A stretch of 14,045 nt of DNA from JACRBT01 sp964474285 (GTDB lineage Bacteria > Chloroflexota > Dehalococcoidia > Tepidiformales > Tepidiformaceae), in assembly GCA_964474285.1 (NCBI GenBank), contig CAYYSD010000080.1, positions 1-14,045 on the forward strand, written 5' to 3'. This document shows, piece after piece, positions 6,111-12,935 of this stretch (positions are counted from its first letter, which is position 1; each line of letters begins with the position of its first letter). The translations under genes were made by a program, and so were the position numbers. The notes under the pieces are model-generated. The model did not search any database and was not told the origin of the DNA. It worked only from the letters and a program-made list of their open reading frames with translations.

Positions 6111-6617
6111 CTACTCCGGTCCGCGCCAGCCTTGCAGCCCCTTGAGAAGGCGGATCTCCCCGAGGTGCAGCCAGCTGTGGCCGAGGCAGCCTTCCACAAG
6201 TTGGGTAGCCACGGTCCAGCCGCTGCCGGGCCACGCGGGGCCGCGCAGGGCCTCCGCTCCGAGCGTCGCGACCGCCGGTCCCGTCGCCTGCCAGACCTCC
6301 TCGGCGTACGCCAGGAACTGATCCCGCGGATAGCGCAGGGCCCCGGCGTCCACAGGGGCCATCCCGGTGCCCTGCTCTGTTGCGTCCATCCCGAACCGGC
6401 TCGCCCACTCGTTCCTGGCCCAGATCTGGTCGCGTTGGGCCAGGAAGCTGAGCACCGTGTCCTCGTCCCGCACCAGGTGCCAGGCGATGAACCCGGCACT
6501 GTTCAGATCCGCCGCCGGTTGCCACCACCACGCCACATCGCCGATTTCGGCGATGTCTGCGCGCAGGACGCCATGAAGATCCGCGAAGGCGGATTGCAGC
6601 AGTTCGATGGAATTCAC
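6111..6617 (-). CDS. DinB-fold protein
   Basis: GTG at 6617-6615 (minus strand) follows a purine-rich GGGGGTGA stretch; the product has 168 residues. It reads as a four-helix DinB/YfiT-like metalloprotein: an N-terminal helix beginning SIELLQSAFADLHGVL, FIAWHLVRDED with H47, and a C-terminal LGHSWLHLGEIRLL with H147 and H151. These three histidines match the usual DinB metal triad. In other bacteria, family members act as thiol-dependent S-transferases or damage-induced proteins; the substrate here is unknown. The gene starts 24 bases after the peroxiredoxin stop on the same strand, so the two are probably one transcript, consistent with a thiol or oxidative-stress role. Confidence 0.85.
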   Translation of the reverse strand: MNSIELLQSAFADLHGVLRADIAEIGDVAWWWQPAADLNSAGFIAWHLVRDEDTVLSFLAQRDQIWARNEWASRFGMDATEQGTGMAPVDAGALRYPRDQFLAYAEEVWQATGPAVATLGAEALRGPAWPGSGWTVATQLVEGCLGHSWLHLGEIRLLKGLQGWRGPE

Positions 6618-6641
6618 GGGTCACCCCCGACGCCCGAAGGC

Positions 6642-7115
6642 TCAGTCCTTCGAACAGGCCATGACCGGGTCGTAGTCGGGCATCTCGGTGATTTTTTCGG
6701 CCGGCTGAATCCAGGCCACCTTGCCATCCTTGCCGACGACGATCACCACGCGATTCGCCGTGCCCCGCTGCTCGATCAGCACGCCATAGGCCTTCGCCGT
6801 CACGCCGTGTGGGTTGAAGTCGCTCAGGATCGGGAAGTTCACACCGAGCTGTTCCTTCCATGCCTTCTGAGACCACGCGTTGTCACACGAGATCACCACC
6901 GGCAAGGCGCCCTGTGCTTCGAACTCGGTGCGCTTCCTTTCGATGAGCGGAAGTTGTGTGCTGCACGCCCCGGAGAATGCCGCCGGCACGAAGTTGATGA
7001 TGACCGCGTTCTTGCCTTTGTAGTCGCTGAGCTTGAATCGCTCCCCCATCGGGCTCGACGGGAGGTCGAAGTCAGGCGCTTCATCGCCGACCTTCAAGGT
7101 CGCAGTTTCGGACAT
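6642..7115 (-). CDS. Peroxiredoxin (AhpC/TSA, AhpE/BCP-like)
   Basis: ATG at 7115-7113 follows AGGAGGG on the minus strand; 157 residues, a normal length. It is a thiol peroxidase reducing hydrogen peroxide and organic peroxides. The thioredoxin-fold start VGDEAPDFDLPSS and the active-site segment FVPAAFSGAC are visible. The peroxidatic cysteine is C51 in P44-x3-S48-x2-C51, with Ser in place of the common Thr. A basic residue follows in RGTANRVVIV, as expected for the active-site arginine. C77 and C154 are further cysteines; C154, four residues from the end, could serve as resolving cysteine. No signal peptide is seen, so it is cytoplasmic. It lies between hicA and the DinB-type gene, and its start overlaps the long reading of hicA. 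Confidence 0.93.
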   Translation of the reverse strand: MSETATLKVGDEAPDFDLPSSPMGERFKLSDYKGKNAVIINFVPAAFSGACSTQLPLIERKRTEFEAQGALPVVISCDNAWSQKAWKEQLGVNFPILSDFNPHGVTAKAYGVLIEQRGTANRVVIVVGKDGKVAWIQPAEKITEMPDYDPVMACSKD

Positions 7116-7441
7116 GGTGAACCCTCCTGATGCGGTCGGTCTGTGGTCACGTCGACGCGCGCGGGGGAGCGGCCTTCTACGTGGCGACCTTCAAGCAGTG
7201 TAGCTGTGCCCCACCAGCCGAGGAATCGCGGGGTTCTGCTGGCGCTCAGTCCCGTGCTCTTTGAAATCCGAGCGAGCATTCTCGGCCCGATTTCTTCCGA
7301 ATCATGAAATGCGAAGACGAAGTCAGGCCACCCCGGCCGTGACAACACCCTGTGCAAGCCGTTCTGGCGCCGTATCGACCATCCTCCTCGAAGGAGCCCG
7401 GCGAGCCCCGACCGTGCGCTGGACGAAGGCCAGTCGCTCAC
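7094..7441 (-). CDS. hicA: HicA-family toxin with atypical C-terminus, possibly degraded
   Basis: From GTG 7441 the minus strand reads DWPSSSARSGLAGLLRGGW, then RRQNGLHRVLSRPGWPDF and FAFHDSEEIGPRMLARISK-STGLS, which matches the PxxFAFHD type of HicA mRNA interferase. The family's G-S-H motif is G-L-H here (TTG codon; one base from TCG), with the catalytic histidine kept. After STGLS, at about residue 67 where related proteins soon end, the frame runs on for some 50 unrelated residues into the peroxiredoxin start. A one-base shift after GLS would give PAEPRD and a stop at 7179-7177, closer to family style. The start lies exactly where an unshifted hicB would end (GTGA overlap). I read it as hicA that is mutated or mis-sequenced. 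Toxicity is doubtful. Confidence 0.65.
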   Translation of the reverse strand: MSDWPSSSARSGLAGLLRGGWSIRRQNGLHRVLSRPGWPDFVFAFHDSEEIGPRMLARISKSTGLSASRTPRFLGWWGTATLLEGRHVEGRSPARVDVTTDRPHQEGSPCPKLRP

Positions 7442-7463
7442 ACAGCCAGGAACTGGACGTTAA

Positions 7464-7646
7464 TCAGGCCCTCGCGGACCTCTCCCCATGCTCGATTCGA
7501 TCGGCGGCGACGCGCAGGGCAAGCGCCTGGGCCGTTCTCGAGGCCTCAGCCTCCGTCGCGCCGTAGGCCAGTATTCCGGGGAGCTCAAGCACCTCGGCGA
7601 TCCACCGCCCGTCTTCTTCGCGTTCGACTTCCACCGTGAGCTTCAT
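7464..7646 (-). CDS. hicB: HicB-family antitoxin, probably frameshifted near its end
   Basis: ATG 7646 opens a 60-residue product: MKLTVEVEREEDGRWIAEV, LPGILAYGATEAEA, ALALRVAADRIEHGE. This is the small HicB partial-RNase-H fold that binds and neutralises HicA. The visible frame ends ERSARA and stops. In another frame the same DNA continues EVREGLINVQFLAV and stops with TGA overlapping the hicA GTG (GTGA), the expected C-terminus and operon junction. Restoring one G, so that GAGAGG becomes GAGGAGG (minus strand, around 7479-7487), gives a 69-residue HicB with HGEEVREG. So either the gene carries a one-base deletion or the assembly does. There is no Shine-Dalgarno; a TACACT hexamer seven bases before ATG suggests a leaderless transcript. 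Confidence 0.75.
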   Translation of the reverse strand: MKLTVEVEREEDGRWIAEVLELPGILAYGATEAEASRTAQALALRVAADRIEHGERSARA

Positions 7647-7653
7647 GACTGGC

Positions 7654-7659
7654 AGTGTA
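7654..7659 (-). promoter_or_regulatory. -10 hexamer TACACT placed for leaderless hicB transcript
   Basis: On the minus strand TACACT is followed by exactly seven bases (GCCAGTC) and then the hicB ATG at 7646. Transcription would start at or next to the start codon. No -35 match is evident. Confidence 0.4.
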
Positions 7660-7690
7660 GTGGCCCGTCGCCCCGCTGCCATCCCCGTGT

Positions 7691-8932
7691 CTACTGATGG
7701 ATGGTCTCGTCCGGCTCATCGGCCGTGACACCTAACGAGTACAACTCACCGATCTCGTCCTCGCTCAACCCCAACACGTCGGCGAACACGTACCGGTTGT
7801 GTTCGCCAAACCCGGGAGCCGAAACCCGGATGTGGCCCGGCGTCCGGCTGAAACGCCACGGCGGCGCCTCCATCTCCCACGTGCCCGCGTCCGCGTGGGA
7901 TTGCTCCACCCAGGCGCCGCGCTCCCGCATGTGCGGGTCGCTGTATAGCTCGGGGATGGTGAGCACGGCCCCGGCCGGCACGCCCGCCTGCTGCAACAAG
8001 TGCATCGCTTCGTAGTGTCCGAGCCGCACCGTCCAGGCTTCGATGATTGCGTCGAGTTCGACTTCATGCGTCTTGCGCGCCGCGTTCGTCGCGAAGCGCT
8101 CCTCCGCCGCCAGCCCGGGCTGCCCCAGCACCCCTGCCAGGGCCGCGAACTGCGCATCCGTCTCACACGCGATCGTAATCCAGCGGTCTTCGCCAGCGCT
8201 GCGATAGCGGTTGTGTGGCGCGAACACCGCGTGCCGGTTCCCGATCGGTGCATACGCCTTCCCGTTCAGGCTGTAATCCAGGAGGTGTTCGCCCACGAAC
8301 AGCGTGAGGTTTTCGCGCTGCGCCAGCTCCACGTAGCACCCTTCGCCTGTCCGGTTGCGCTGCCGGACCGCCATCGCCACCGCGCCGACGAACGCCGTCC
8401 CCGCGATCGGGTCGCCATAGCTGAACCCGGTCTTCATCGGCTCGCCGCCTTCATAGCCGGTGAGCGACACCAACCCGGCGAGCTGCTCGACGTTGGATCC
8501 GAACGCCACGTACTCCTTCTCAGGGCCGGTCTTGCCGTGCCCCGGCATCGAAACGTAAATGAGCCGGGGATTCACGGCCCGTACCGTCTCGTAGTCGAGC
8601 TTCAGGTTGTCCATCACGTCGTTGCGGTAGTTCTCGACCAGCACATCGCTGACGGCGCAGAGCTTCAGCAGCGTTTCGCGCCCCAGGGGATGCGCCAGGT
8701 CCAGCGCGATCGCGTACTTGTCCCGGTTGTTGTGGTTGAAGTAGGCCGACTTGTTGTACCAGCGCGGCGTGGTCCGCGGCAGACCGCCGAGCCCGCGCAG
8801 CAGGTCCCACTGCCGTGGCGCCTCCACCTTGATGACCTCCGCGCCGTAGTCACCGAGCATCCGCGTGCCGAACGGCCCCGCCCACACCATGGTCAGGTCC
8901 ACGACGCGCAGCCCGGCCAGCGGCGGAGTCAT
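7691..8932 (-). CDS. CaiB/BaiF class III CoA-transferase (operon gene 3)
   Basis: ATG 8932 is chosen because it overlaps the stop of the upstream gene as ATGA and begins the standard LAGLRVVDLTMVWAGP start; 413 residues. It moves CoA between a donor thioester and a carboxylic acid. The family body is complete: MLGDYGAEVIKVEAP, a SDVLVENYRNDVM segment for the N-terminal CoA-binding region, and GFSYGDPIAGTAF, where D174 matches the catalytic aspartate of formyl-CoA transferase. TGEGCYVELAQREN and RFATNAARKTHEVEL follow. The acid substrate cannot be named; carnitine, bile-acid, mesaconate and aromatic substrates are all used by relatives. It is translationally coupled to the 158-aa protein and to a second class III transferase, so the two transferases may form a heteromer or act in series. 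Confidence 0.92.
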   Translation of the reverse strand: MTPPLAGLRVVDLTMVWAGPFGTRMLGDYGAEVIKVEAPRQWDLLRGLGGLPRTTPRWYNKSAYFNHNNRDKYAIALDLAHPLGRETLLKLCAVSDVLVENYRNDVMDNLKLDYETVRAVNPRLIYVSMPGHGKTGPEKEYVAFGSNVEQLAGLVSLTGYEGGEPMKTGFSYGDPIAGTAFVGAVAMAVRQRNRTGEGCYVELAQRENLTLFVGEHLLDYSLNGKAYAPIGNRHAVFAPHNRYRSAGEDRWITIACETDAQFAALAGVLGQPGLAAEERFATNAARKTHEVELDAIIEAWTVRLGHYEAMHLLQQAGVPAGAVLTIPELYSDPHMRERGAWVEQSHADAGTWEMEAPPWRFSRTPGHIRVSAPGFGEHNRYVFADVLGLSEDEIGELYSLGVTADEPDETIHQ

Positions 8933-9405
8933 GTGGCGCTCTCCAGCCGGGCAAGGCTTGGCGGACCGTGCCACGTCTCCCCGTTGTCAAGCAGCACCTG
9001 GAGCTGCGTCCCGGTCTCCTCGACCGTTCCGGCCGCTCGCCGTGCGGCCGGTGGGAACGCCACCTTCTCCGGCACCGAAACGCGCACGCCTTCCGGGAAC
9101 TCCGCGCTCGCTGCGATCTCGATCGTCTCGATCCGTTGCCCGATCGTGCGCGCCATCACCTGGAGCAGCGGGAAGTCGTTCGTCTTCCGCAGGGTCTGCA
9201 GCGCCTGCTCCTGCGGTGCGGGCGCCCGCGCGGCCCGCAGGTCTGCCGGCGGCGGCACCGCGTCTTCGCCCCCCTTTGCCAGCGCCTGCCCCACCATCTT
9301 CCGCGCCCGCGGAGCAATCTCGCCGATGAGTTGATGAAGCAGCATCACGTCGTCGCACTGTTCGAAGAACGCCAGCGCGCGGGCCACATCTTCGCGCAGC
9401 GTCAT
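8929..9405 (-). CDS. 158-aa protein of unknown function between two CoA-transferases
   Basis: ATG 9405 overlaps the preceding gene's stop as ATGA, and its own stop overlaps the next start in the same way. The product has 158 residues. Residues about 1-45 look helical (DVARALAFFEQCDDVMLLHQL, IGEIAPRARKMV), followed by an Ala/Pro-rich linker around 50-70 and a more beta-like C-terminal part (FPEGVRVSVPEKVAFPPAAR, then TQLQVLLDNGETWHGPP). There is no signal peptide, membrane segment or cysteine motif. I do not recognise the family. Its double coupling implies stoichiometric production with the two transferases, as for an accessory or scaffold subunit. Confidence 0.75.
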   Translation of the reverse strand: MTLREDVARALAFFEQCDDVMLLHQLIGEIAPRARKMVGQALAKGGEDAVPPPADLRAARAPAPQEQALQTLRKTNDFPLLQVMARTIGQRIETIEIAASAEFPEGVRVSVPEKVAFPPAARRAAGTVEETGTQLQVLLDNGETWHGPPSLARLESAT

Positions 9406-10589
9406 GCCGGTTTCACCCGCAGCCGTTCGATCTCGACCTCGCTCAGCCCGGCGACATCCCGCAACACCTCTTGCGTGTGCTCGCCAAGCAACGGCGCGCG
9501 TTCGTGCCGCCAGCCGTCCGGCCCCATCCACCAGGGCGGGCCCGCGTACGCCCCTTCCCCCGCGACAGGGTGGTCGACCTTCGTGATGAAGCCCCGCGAT
9601 TCGAGCTGGGGGCTCGCGAGCAGGTCGGCCATCGTGTGGACATAACTGACGGGCGCCCGGCCTCGTCCCGCGCGTTCGTAGATGTCGCGCTTCGATTCGC
9701 CCGCCGCCCAGCCGTACATCTCCGCCATCAGATCGTCGTTGTACCGCACGCGCGCAGCCTGGGTTGCGAACCGTTCGTCCGTGAGGAAATCAGGCCGCCC
9801 GATGACCTCCGCGAACGGCTTCCAGTTGCGCGCCATCAGGTGGATGCCCAGGTGGCCATCGGCACAGGGGTAGATGCCGATGAAGCTCGTCATGTGGTTG
9901 CCGCGGCGCTCAGCGTTCCAGCGGCCCATGTACGCATAGTTCGGCACACCCGCCTCCAGCAGCGGTGCCATGCACTGCTGCACGCTGATGTCGACGTGCT
10001 GACCTTCGCCGTCCCGCTCTGCCGCCAACACGGCCAGTATGCCGGCCGAAAAACCGTTGAGCCCGCCCTGGTAGTCCGCCTGGTAGCCGCCGTTCTTCAG
10101 CGGACCCCCGTCCTGCGTCCCGGTGATGAACATCTGCCCGCCCATCGCGAACGCGATCAGGTTGTTCGAGCGGTAGTTCGCATACGGCCCGTCCTGTCCG
10201 TAGGCCGTGATCGACACCACCACGGCGCGCGGGTTCGCCTCGCGCATTACTTCGTAACTCAGCCCCATCGCGCGCAGGTCCGCCGGCCGGAAGTTCTCGA
10301 TGACCACATCCGATTTCGCCACCAGCGCCAGCAGCGCCTCGCGACCGGCCGGGCTGGCGACATCCAACTCCACCGACCGCTTCCCGGTGTTCAGGTACAG
10401 GAAGAGCGAACTGGTTTCCGGGTTCGGCACGCCATCGCGAAACGGACCGTGCGCCCGTGCGATGTCCCCGCCCGGCGGCTCCACCTTGATGACGTCCGCC
10501 CCGTAGCCCGCGAACAGCTTGCCGCAATACGGCGCCGAAACGAACGTCCCCAGCTCCAACACGCGCAATCCGTCAAGGGCATACGTCAC
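9402..10589 (-). CDS. CaiB/BaiF class III CoA-transferase (operon gene 1)
   Basis: I place the start at GTG 10589, giving VTYALDGLRVLELGTFVSAP, the normal family N-terminus, and 395 residues. An upstream TTG at 10631 would add 14 residues unlike the family. Visible features: LFAGYGADVIKVEPPGGD, NTGKRSVELDV, SDVVIENFRPADLRAMGL, SITAYGQDGPYA, and GGYQADYQGGLNGFSA, where D172 matches the catalytic aspartate. It transfers CoA to an unidentified acid. The GTG has no Shine-Dalgarno, but TACAAT ends seven bases upstream, fitting a leaderless transcript. It is the first gene of the three-gene operon and stands divergent to the AlbA_2-type gene. Sequence similarity to the third gene is only that of the family, so this is not a recent duplication. 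Confidence 0.92.
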   Translation of the reverse strand: MTYALDGLRVLELGTFVSAPYCGKLFAGYGADVIKVEPPGGDIARAHGPFRDGVPNPETSSLFLYLNTGKRSVELDVASPAGREALLALVAKSDVVIENFRPADLRAMGLSYEVMREANPRAVVVSITAYGQDGPYANYRSNNLIAFAMGGQMFITGTQDGGPLKNGGYQADYQGGLNGFSAGILAVLAAERDGEGQHVDISVQQCMAPLLEAGVPNYAYMGRWNAERRGNHMTSFIGIYPCADGHLGIHLMARNWKPFAEVIGRPDFLTDERFATQAARVRYNDDLMAEMYGWAAGESKRDIYERAGRGRAPVSYVHTMADLLASPQLESRGFITKVDHPVAGEGAYAGPPWWMGPDGWRHERAPLLGEHTQEVLRDVAGLSEVEIERLRVKPA

Positions 10590-10596
10590 GCCAGCG

Positions 10597-10602
10597 ATTG
10601 TA
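10597..10602 (-). promoter_or_regulatory. -10 hexamer TACAAT placed for leaderless CoA-transferase operon
   Basis: On the minus strand TACAAT (5 of 6 consensus) is followed by seven bases (CGCTGGC) and the GTG start at 10589. No Shine-Dalgarno or well-placed -35 is visible. Confidence 0.45.
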
Positions 10603-10664
10603 CCGAAGGGGTGCCGCAGGCGCTGGCCCAAACTGTCGCATGCACACTATCCGGACAGATGTTC

Positions 10665-10670
10665 TAGGAT
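10665..10670 (+). promoter_or_regulatory. -10-like TAGGAT of the AlbA_2-type gene
   Basis: TAGGAT matches 4 of 6 consensus bases and would give a start near 10677 and a leader of about 23 bases carrying GAGGAG (10687-10692). No good -35 lies at the right distance, so this is tentative. Confidence 0.25.
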
Positions 10671-10699
10671 GAGAATTCCATCACTTGAGGAGTGCAGCC

Positions 10700-12241
10700 A
10701 TGGACTTCACGGATCTGTTGATCAATCCGGTGGAAAGAATCAATCTCGAGTACAAGTGCTGGCTCGATCTCGGCGACCGAGAGCATCAAGCCGTATTGGC
10801 CCGTGCTCTCATCGCGCTCGCGAACCATGCCGAGGGGGGATTCGTTATCTTGGGGTTCAAGAGCGGGATTGGGGGGACGCTGAGTGTTGAGGATACGGAA
10901 GGGCCAGCACAGCCGCACCTCGTCTACTCTCAGGAGACCGTACAGCGAATTGTCAACAAATACGCCGAGCCACCCTTTGAAGTTCGCTGCCACTTCCCGG
11001 TTCGGCCTGGTTCCGTTGGCTGTCACCCGGTGATCCAAGTGTCCCCGACGTCGCCGGACCCGATTGTCGTCGCACGCACCTCAGCCAACGAAGAAACGCT
11101 CCGGAAGGGTACCCTACTGGTGCGTCGACATGGCCCAGAGAGCGCACCGCCGTCCACGGCTCACGACTGGCGTCACTTGATCGATACGTTTGTCGCCCGC
11201 CGCCGAGGGGCCGAGCAGATGTTGTCCGGAGGTTCGAATACTCCAGCTGACACATCTCCATCCACTGCCAAACCCCCATCTCGCACGGTTCGTGACCGTA
11301 TGTCCGCCGAACCGCCGCCGAACCCTCGACCTATCGGCAGCGTCCCGATGCAGCTGTCGCCGGAGGACCGGTTCGTGCTGGATCACCCCGTGAGTTCAGC
11401 CAGCGTCGACCGACTGACCGAGGAGATTCGGGACCACTTGGACAAACGAATGCCTATGTTCGTGCTCTCCGCGCTGGCGAACATTCGAGTTCGGAAGCAC
11501 GTATTCGAAAGCCATCTCTTGTTCGGCAGCGACATTACCTCGTTCAAAGGACCTTTTGTTGAAGGGTCAAACTGGGCAGGGCCGCGTGGATATGAGTTTG
11601 CACGCCCGTTGGACGCCTACATGGCCAAGCAATTCGGCGAGCTTATTGCGGAGCGGTATGCAGACGCTGAACTGATGCCTCTCAGACTCTCGAACATCGC
11701 TGAATTTGTCAGAGACGCCGTTGAACAGGTCCGACTCGCAGGGGGAAATGCTGATCTCGTCGTGGCCGTGAAGGCTTCTTCCGATGACAGGTTGGAGGAC
11801 GAATTAGTCTGGAACAATCCCAGTGCATGGAACAGGCAGATAGTGTTTCGCGGTTCGTTGATCGAGGACGTGCAGGGCATTCGTAGTCAGATAGAGGGGC
11901 TGCCGGTCTTGGTGACGGACGAACACGTCGCAAATCAAACACTAATAGCTGTGGTGGATTTGAGTGATTACTCTATGCTGCTGGCAAATGTTTCGAAGGA
12001 GCGTGATGACTATCTGGGATTCTCAGTTGAAGCATTAGCCTACGACGAGGCCTACCGCCGTGTCTCTGAAAAACCAAGTCTGAAAGAACAGCTATATCGG
12101 GGGCAGCACCATGTTGACGGTTCCTACGACTTCGGGGAGACCGTACAGCGAATGCAGTTGATGGCCGATTACAGGTTGCGTGCAGCAGGCGAATTTCGAG
12201 AGGCACATCGTCCGAGGGGGGTCGCTCGCCGAATAGGGTGA
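10700..12241 (+). CDS. AlbA_2/Schlafen-like domain protein with unknown C-terminal half
   Basis: ATG 10700 follows GAGGAG by seven bases; 513 residues. Residues about 8-160 fit the AlbA_2 (Schlafen-type) domain: E17 and K19 in LEYK, ALANHAEGGFVILGF (39-53), a SANEETLRKGTLLVRRHG strand and a closing DWRHLIDTFVARRR helix. In relatives this domain is a nucleic-acid-binding or nuclease-like module common in defence proteins and regulators. A Pro/Ser-rich linker covers about 170-225. Residues about 225-513 are mixed alpha/beta and not recognised; they include a VVDLSDYSMLLANVSKERDD stretch. Base composition is clearly lower in GC than in the neighbours, and codons ending in A/T are frequent, which suggests horizontal transfer. 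It stands alone between a divergent operon and a convergent peptidase. A defence role is possible but not shown. Confidence 0.75.
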   Translation: MDFTDLLINPVERINLEYKCWLDLGDREHQAVLARALIALANHAEGGFVILGFKSGIGGTLSVEDTEGPAQPHLVYSQETVQRIVNKYAEPPFEVRCHFPVRPGSVGCHPVIQVSPTSPDPIVVARTSANEETLRKGTLLVRRHGPESAPPSTAHDWRHLIDTFVARRRGAEQMLSGGSNTPADTSPSTAKPPSRTVRDRMSAEPPPNPRPIGSVPMQLSPEDRFVLDHPVSSASVDRLTEEIRDHLDKRMPMFVLSALANIRVRKHVFESHLLFGSDITSFKGPFVEGSNWAGPRGYEFARPLDAYMAKQFGELIAERYADAELMPLRLSNIAEFVRDAVEQVRLAGGNADLVVAVKASSDDRLEDELVWNNPSAWNRQIVFRGSLIEDVQGIRSQIEGLPVLVTDEHVANQTLIAVVDLSDYSMLLANVSKERDDYLGFSVEALAYDEAYRRVSEKPSLKEQLYRGQHHVDGSYDFGETVQRMQLMADYRLRAAGEFREAHRPRGVARRIG

Positions 12242-12259
12242 CGCCATGATTCGCTTCCC

Positions 12260-12280
12260 GCCCGTGCCACAGGCGCGGGC
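12260..12280 (+). terminator. Hairpin between convergent genes
   Basis: GCCCGTGCC (12260-12268), loop ACA, GGCGCGGGC (12272-12280): a 9-bp stem with one U-G wobble when transcribed from the plus strand, 18 bases after the AlbA_2-type gene's stop. It ends just before the stop of the converging peptidase. The minus-strand transcript has a mismatch at the same pair, so it should work best rightward. No T-run. Confidence 0.45.
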
Positions 12281-12281
12281 C

Positions 12282-12926
12282 CTACAGGACGCCCGCGATC
12301 TCCAGGGCTGTCCGCGCGATGAGCAGGTGCAGGTCAATCCTGCGGTCCACGGCCTGGTTCGTCTGGCCCATCTCCACCAGCACCGGAGTGAGCCCGTCCA
12401 CCCAACCTCCCGCCGAAAGCGAACTCCGTCCGCGGTTCGGCTGGTCGGGCGACGGCGTTCCCGTCGGCCGGCTCAACCGGTTGCCGTCGCGAATGATCAG
12501 CTGTTCTCGCGCCGTGATCTGCGGGTTTACACGCTCGGCGATCTGCGGCCCGATCGTCGCCGCCAGCGGACCGTTGCCCGCAGTAACCGTCTGCCCCAGG
12601 GCGCCGGTCCCGGAGTTCGGTGGGTACTCGGCGTAAAACGCCCACGATTCGTGCATGTCCAGCAGCAGCGTCGCCTTAAACTCGCGCGCCGCGTCGAGGA
12701 TGAGCGCCGCCATCTGCTCCATCAGGTAGGGCGTNNNNNNNNNNNNNNNNNNNNNNNNNNNNNNNNNNNNNNNNNNNNNNNNNNNNNNNNNNNNNNNNNN
12801 NNNNNNNNNNNNNNNNNNNNNNNNNNNNNNNNNNCCCGGTGATTGCGCCGATCCCCGCGAACATGCAACGCAAAGGCAGCCCGCGGCCATTCCGGACAGG
12901 ATCGTTCGCCGTGTGTACCTTCGCAT
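12282..12926 (-). CDS. Exported M14-like metallopeptidase/deacylase, interrupted by a 100-N gap
   Basis: ATG 12926 begins MRRYTRRTILSGMAAG-CLCVAC, which has a twin-arginine-like TRRTIL motif, a hydrophobic stretch and a cysteine that could be a lipobox, so export (perhaps as a lipoprotein) is likely. After the gap, ATLLLDMHESWAFYAEYPP carries the H expected as the third zinc ligand of M14/succinylglutamate-desuccinylase-like enzymes. Further on, GLTPVLVEMGQ carries the glutamate that usually acts as general base. The HxxE pair should lie in the missing part. Only about 180 residues are visible, while such enzymes usually have about 300, so the real gap is probably larger than 100 bases. The cleaved substrate (peptide or acyl-amino acid) is unknown. 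There is no Shine-Dalgarno; TACACT lies nine bases upstream. Confidence 0.7.
   Translation of the reverse strand: MRRYTRRTILSGMAAGCLCVACSRGSAQSPXXXXXXXXXXXXXXXXXXXXXXXXXXXXXXXXXXTPYLMEQMAALILDAAREFKATLLLDMHESWAFYAEYPPNSGTGALGQTVTAGNGPLAATIGPQIAERVNPQITAREQLIIRDGNRLSRPTGTPSPDQPNRGRSSLSAGGWVDGLTPVLVEMGQTNQAVDRRIDLHLLIARTALEIAGVL
12735..12834. other. Assembly gap of 100 N inside the peptidase gene
   Basis: Exactly 100 undetermined bases, the conventional scaffold placeholder. It removes the N-terminal core of the metallopeptidase, so frame continuity across it means nothing. Confidence 0.98.
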
Positions 12927-12935
12927 TTGTCGCAA

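Noticed and set aside
5934..7130. 398-codon plus-strand frame opposite the DinB-type and peroxiredoxin genes
   Set aside because: Antisense to two well-recognised families and with no recognisable motif of its own.
7197..7202. TACACT on the minus strand as a promoter for the peroxiredoxin
   Set aside because: The hexamer is present, but it lies inside the hicA reading with no -35 and a leader of about 75 bases; evidence too weak to list.
8000..9334. 444-codon plus-strand frame opposite the CoA-transferase
   Set aside because: His/Arg/Val-rich antisense shadow of a class III CoA-transferase; no ribosome binding site.
9471..10667. 398-codon plus-strand frame opposite the first CoA-transferase
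   Set aside because: Same reason: the minus-strand frame matches the CaiB/BaiF family end to end.
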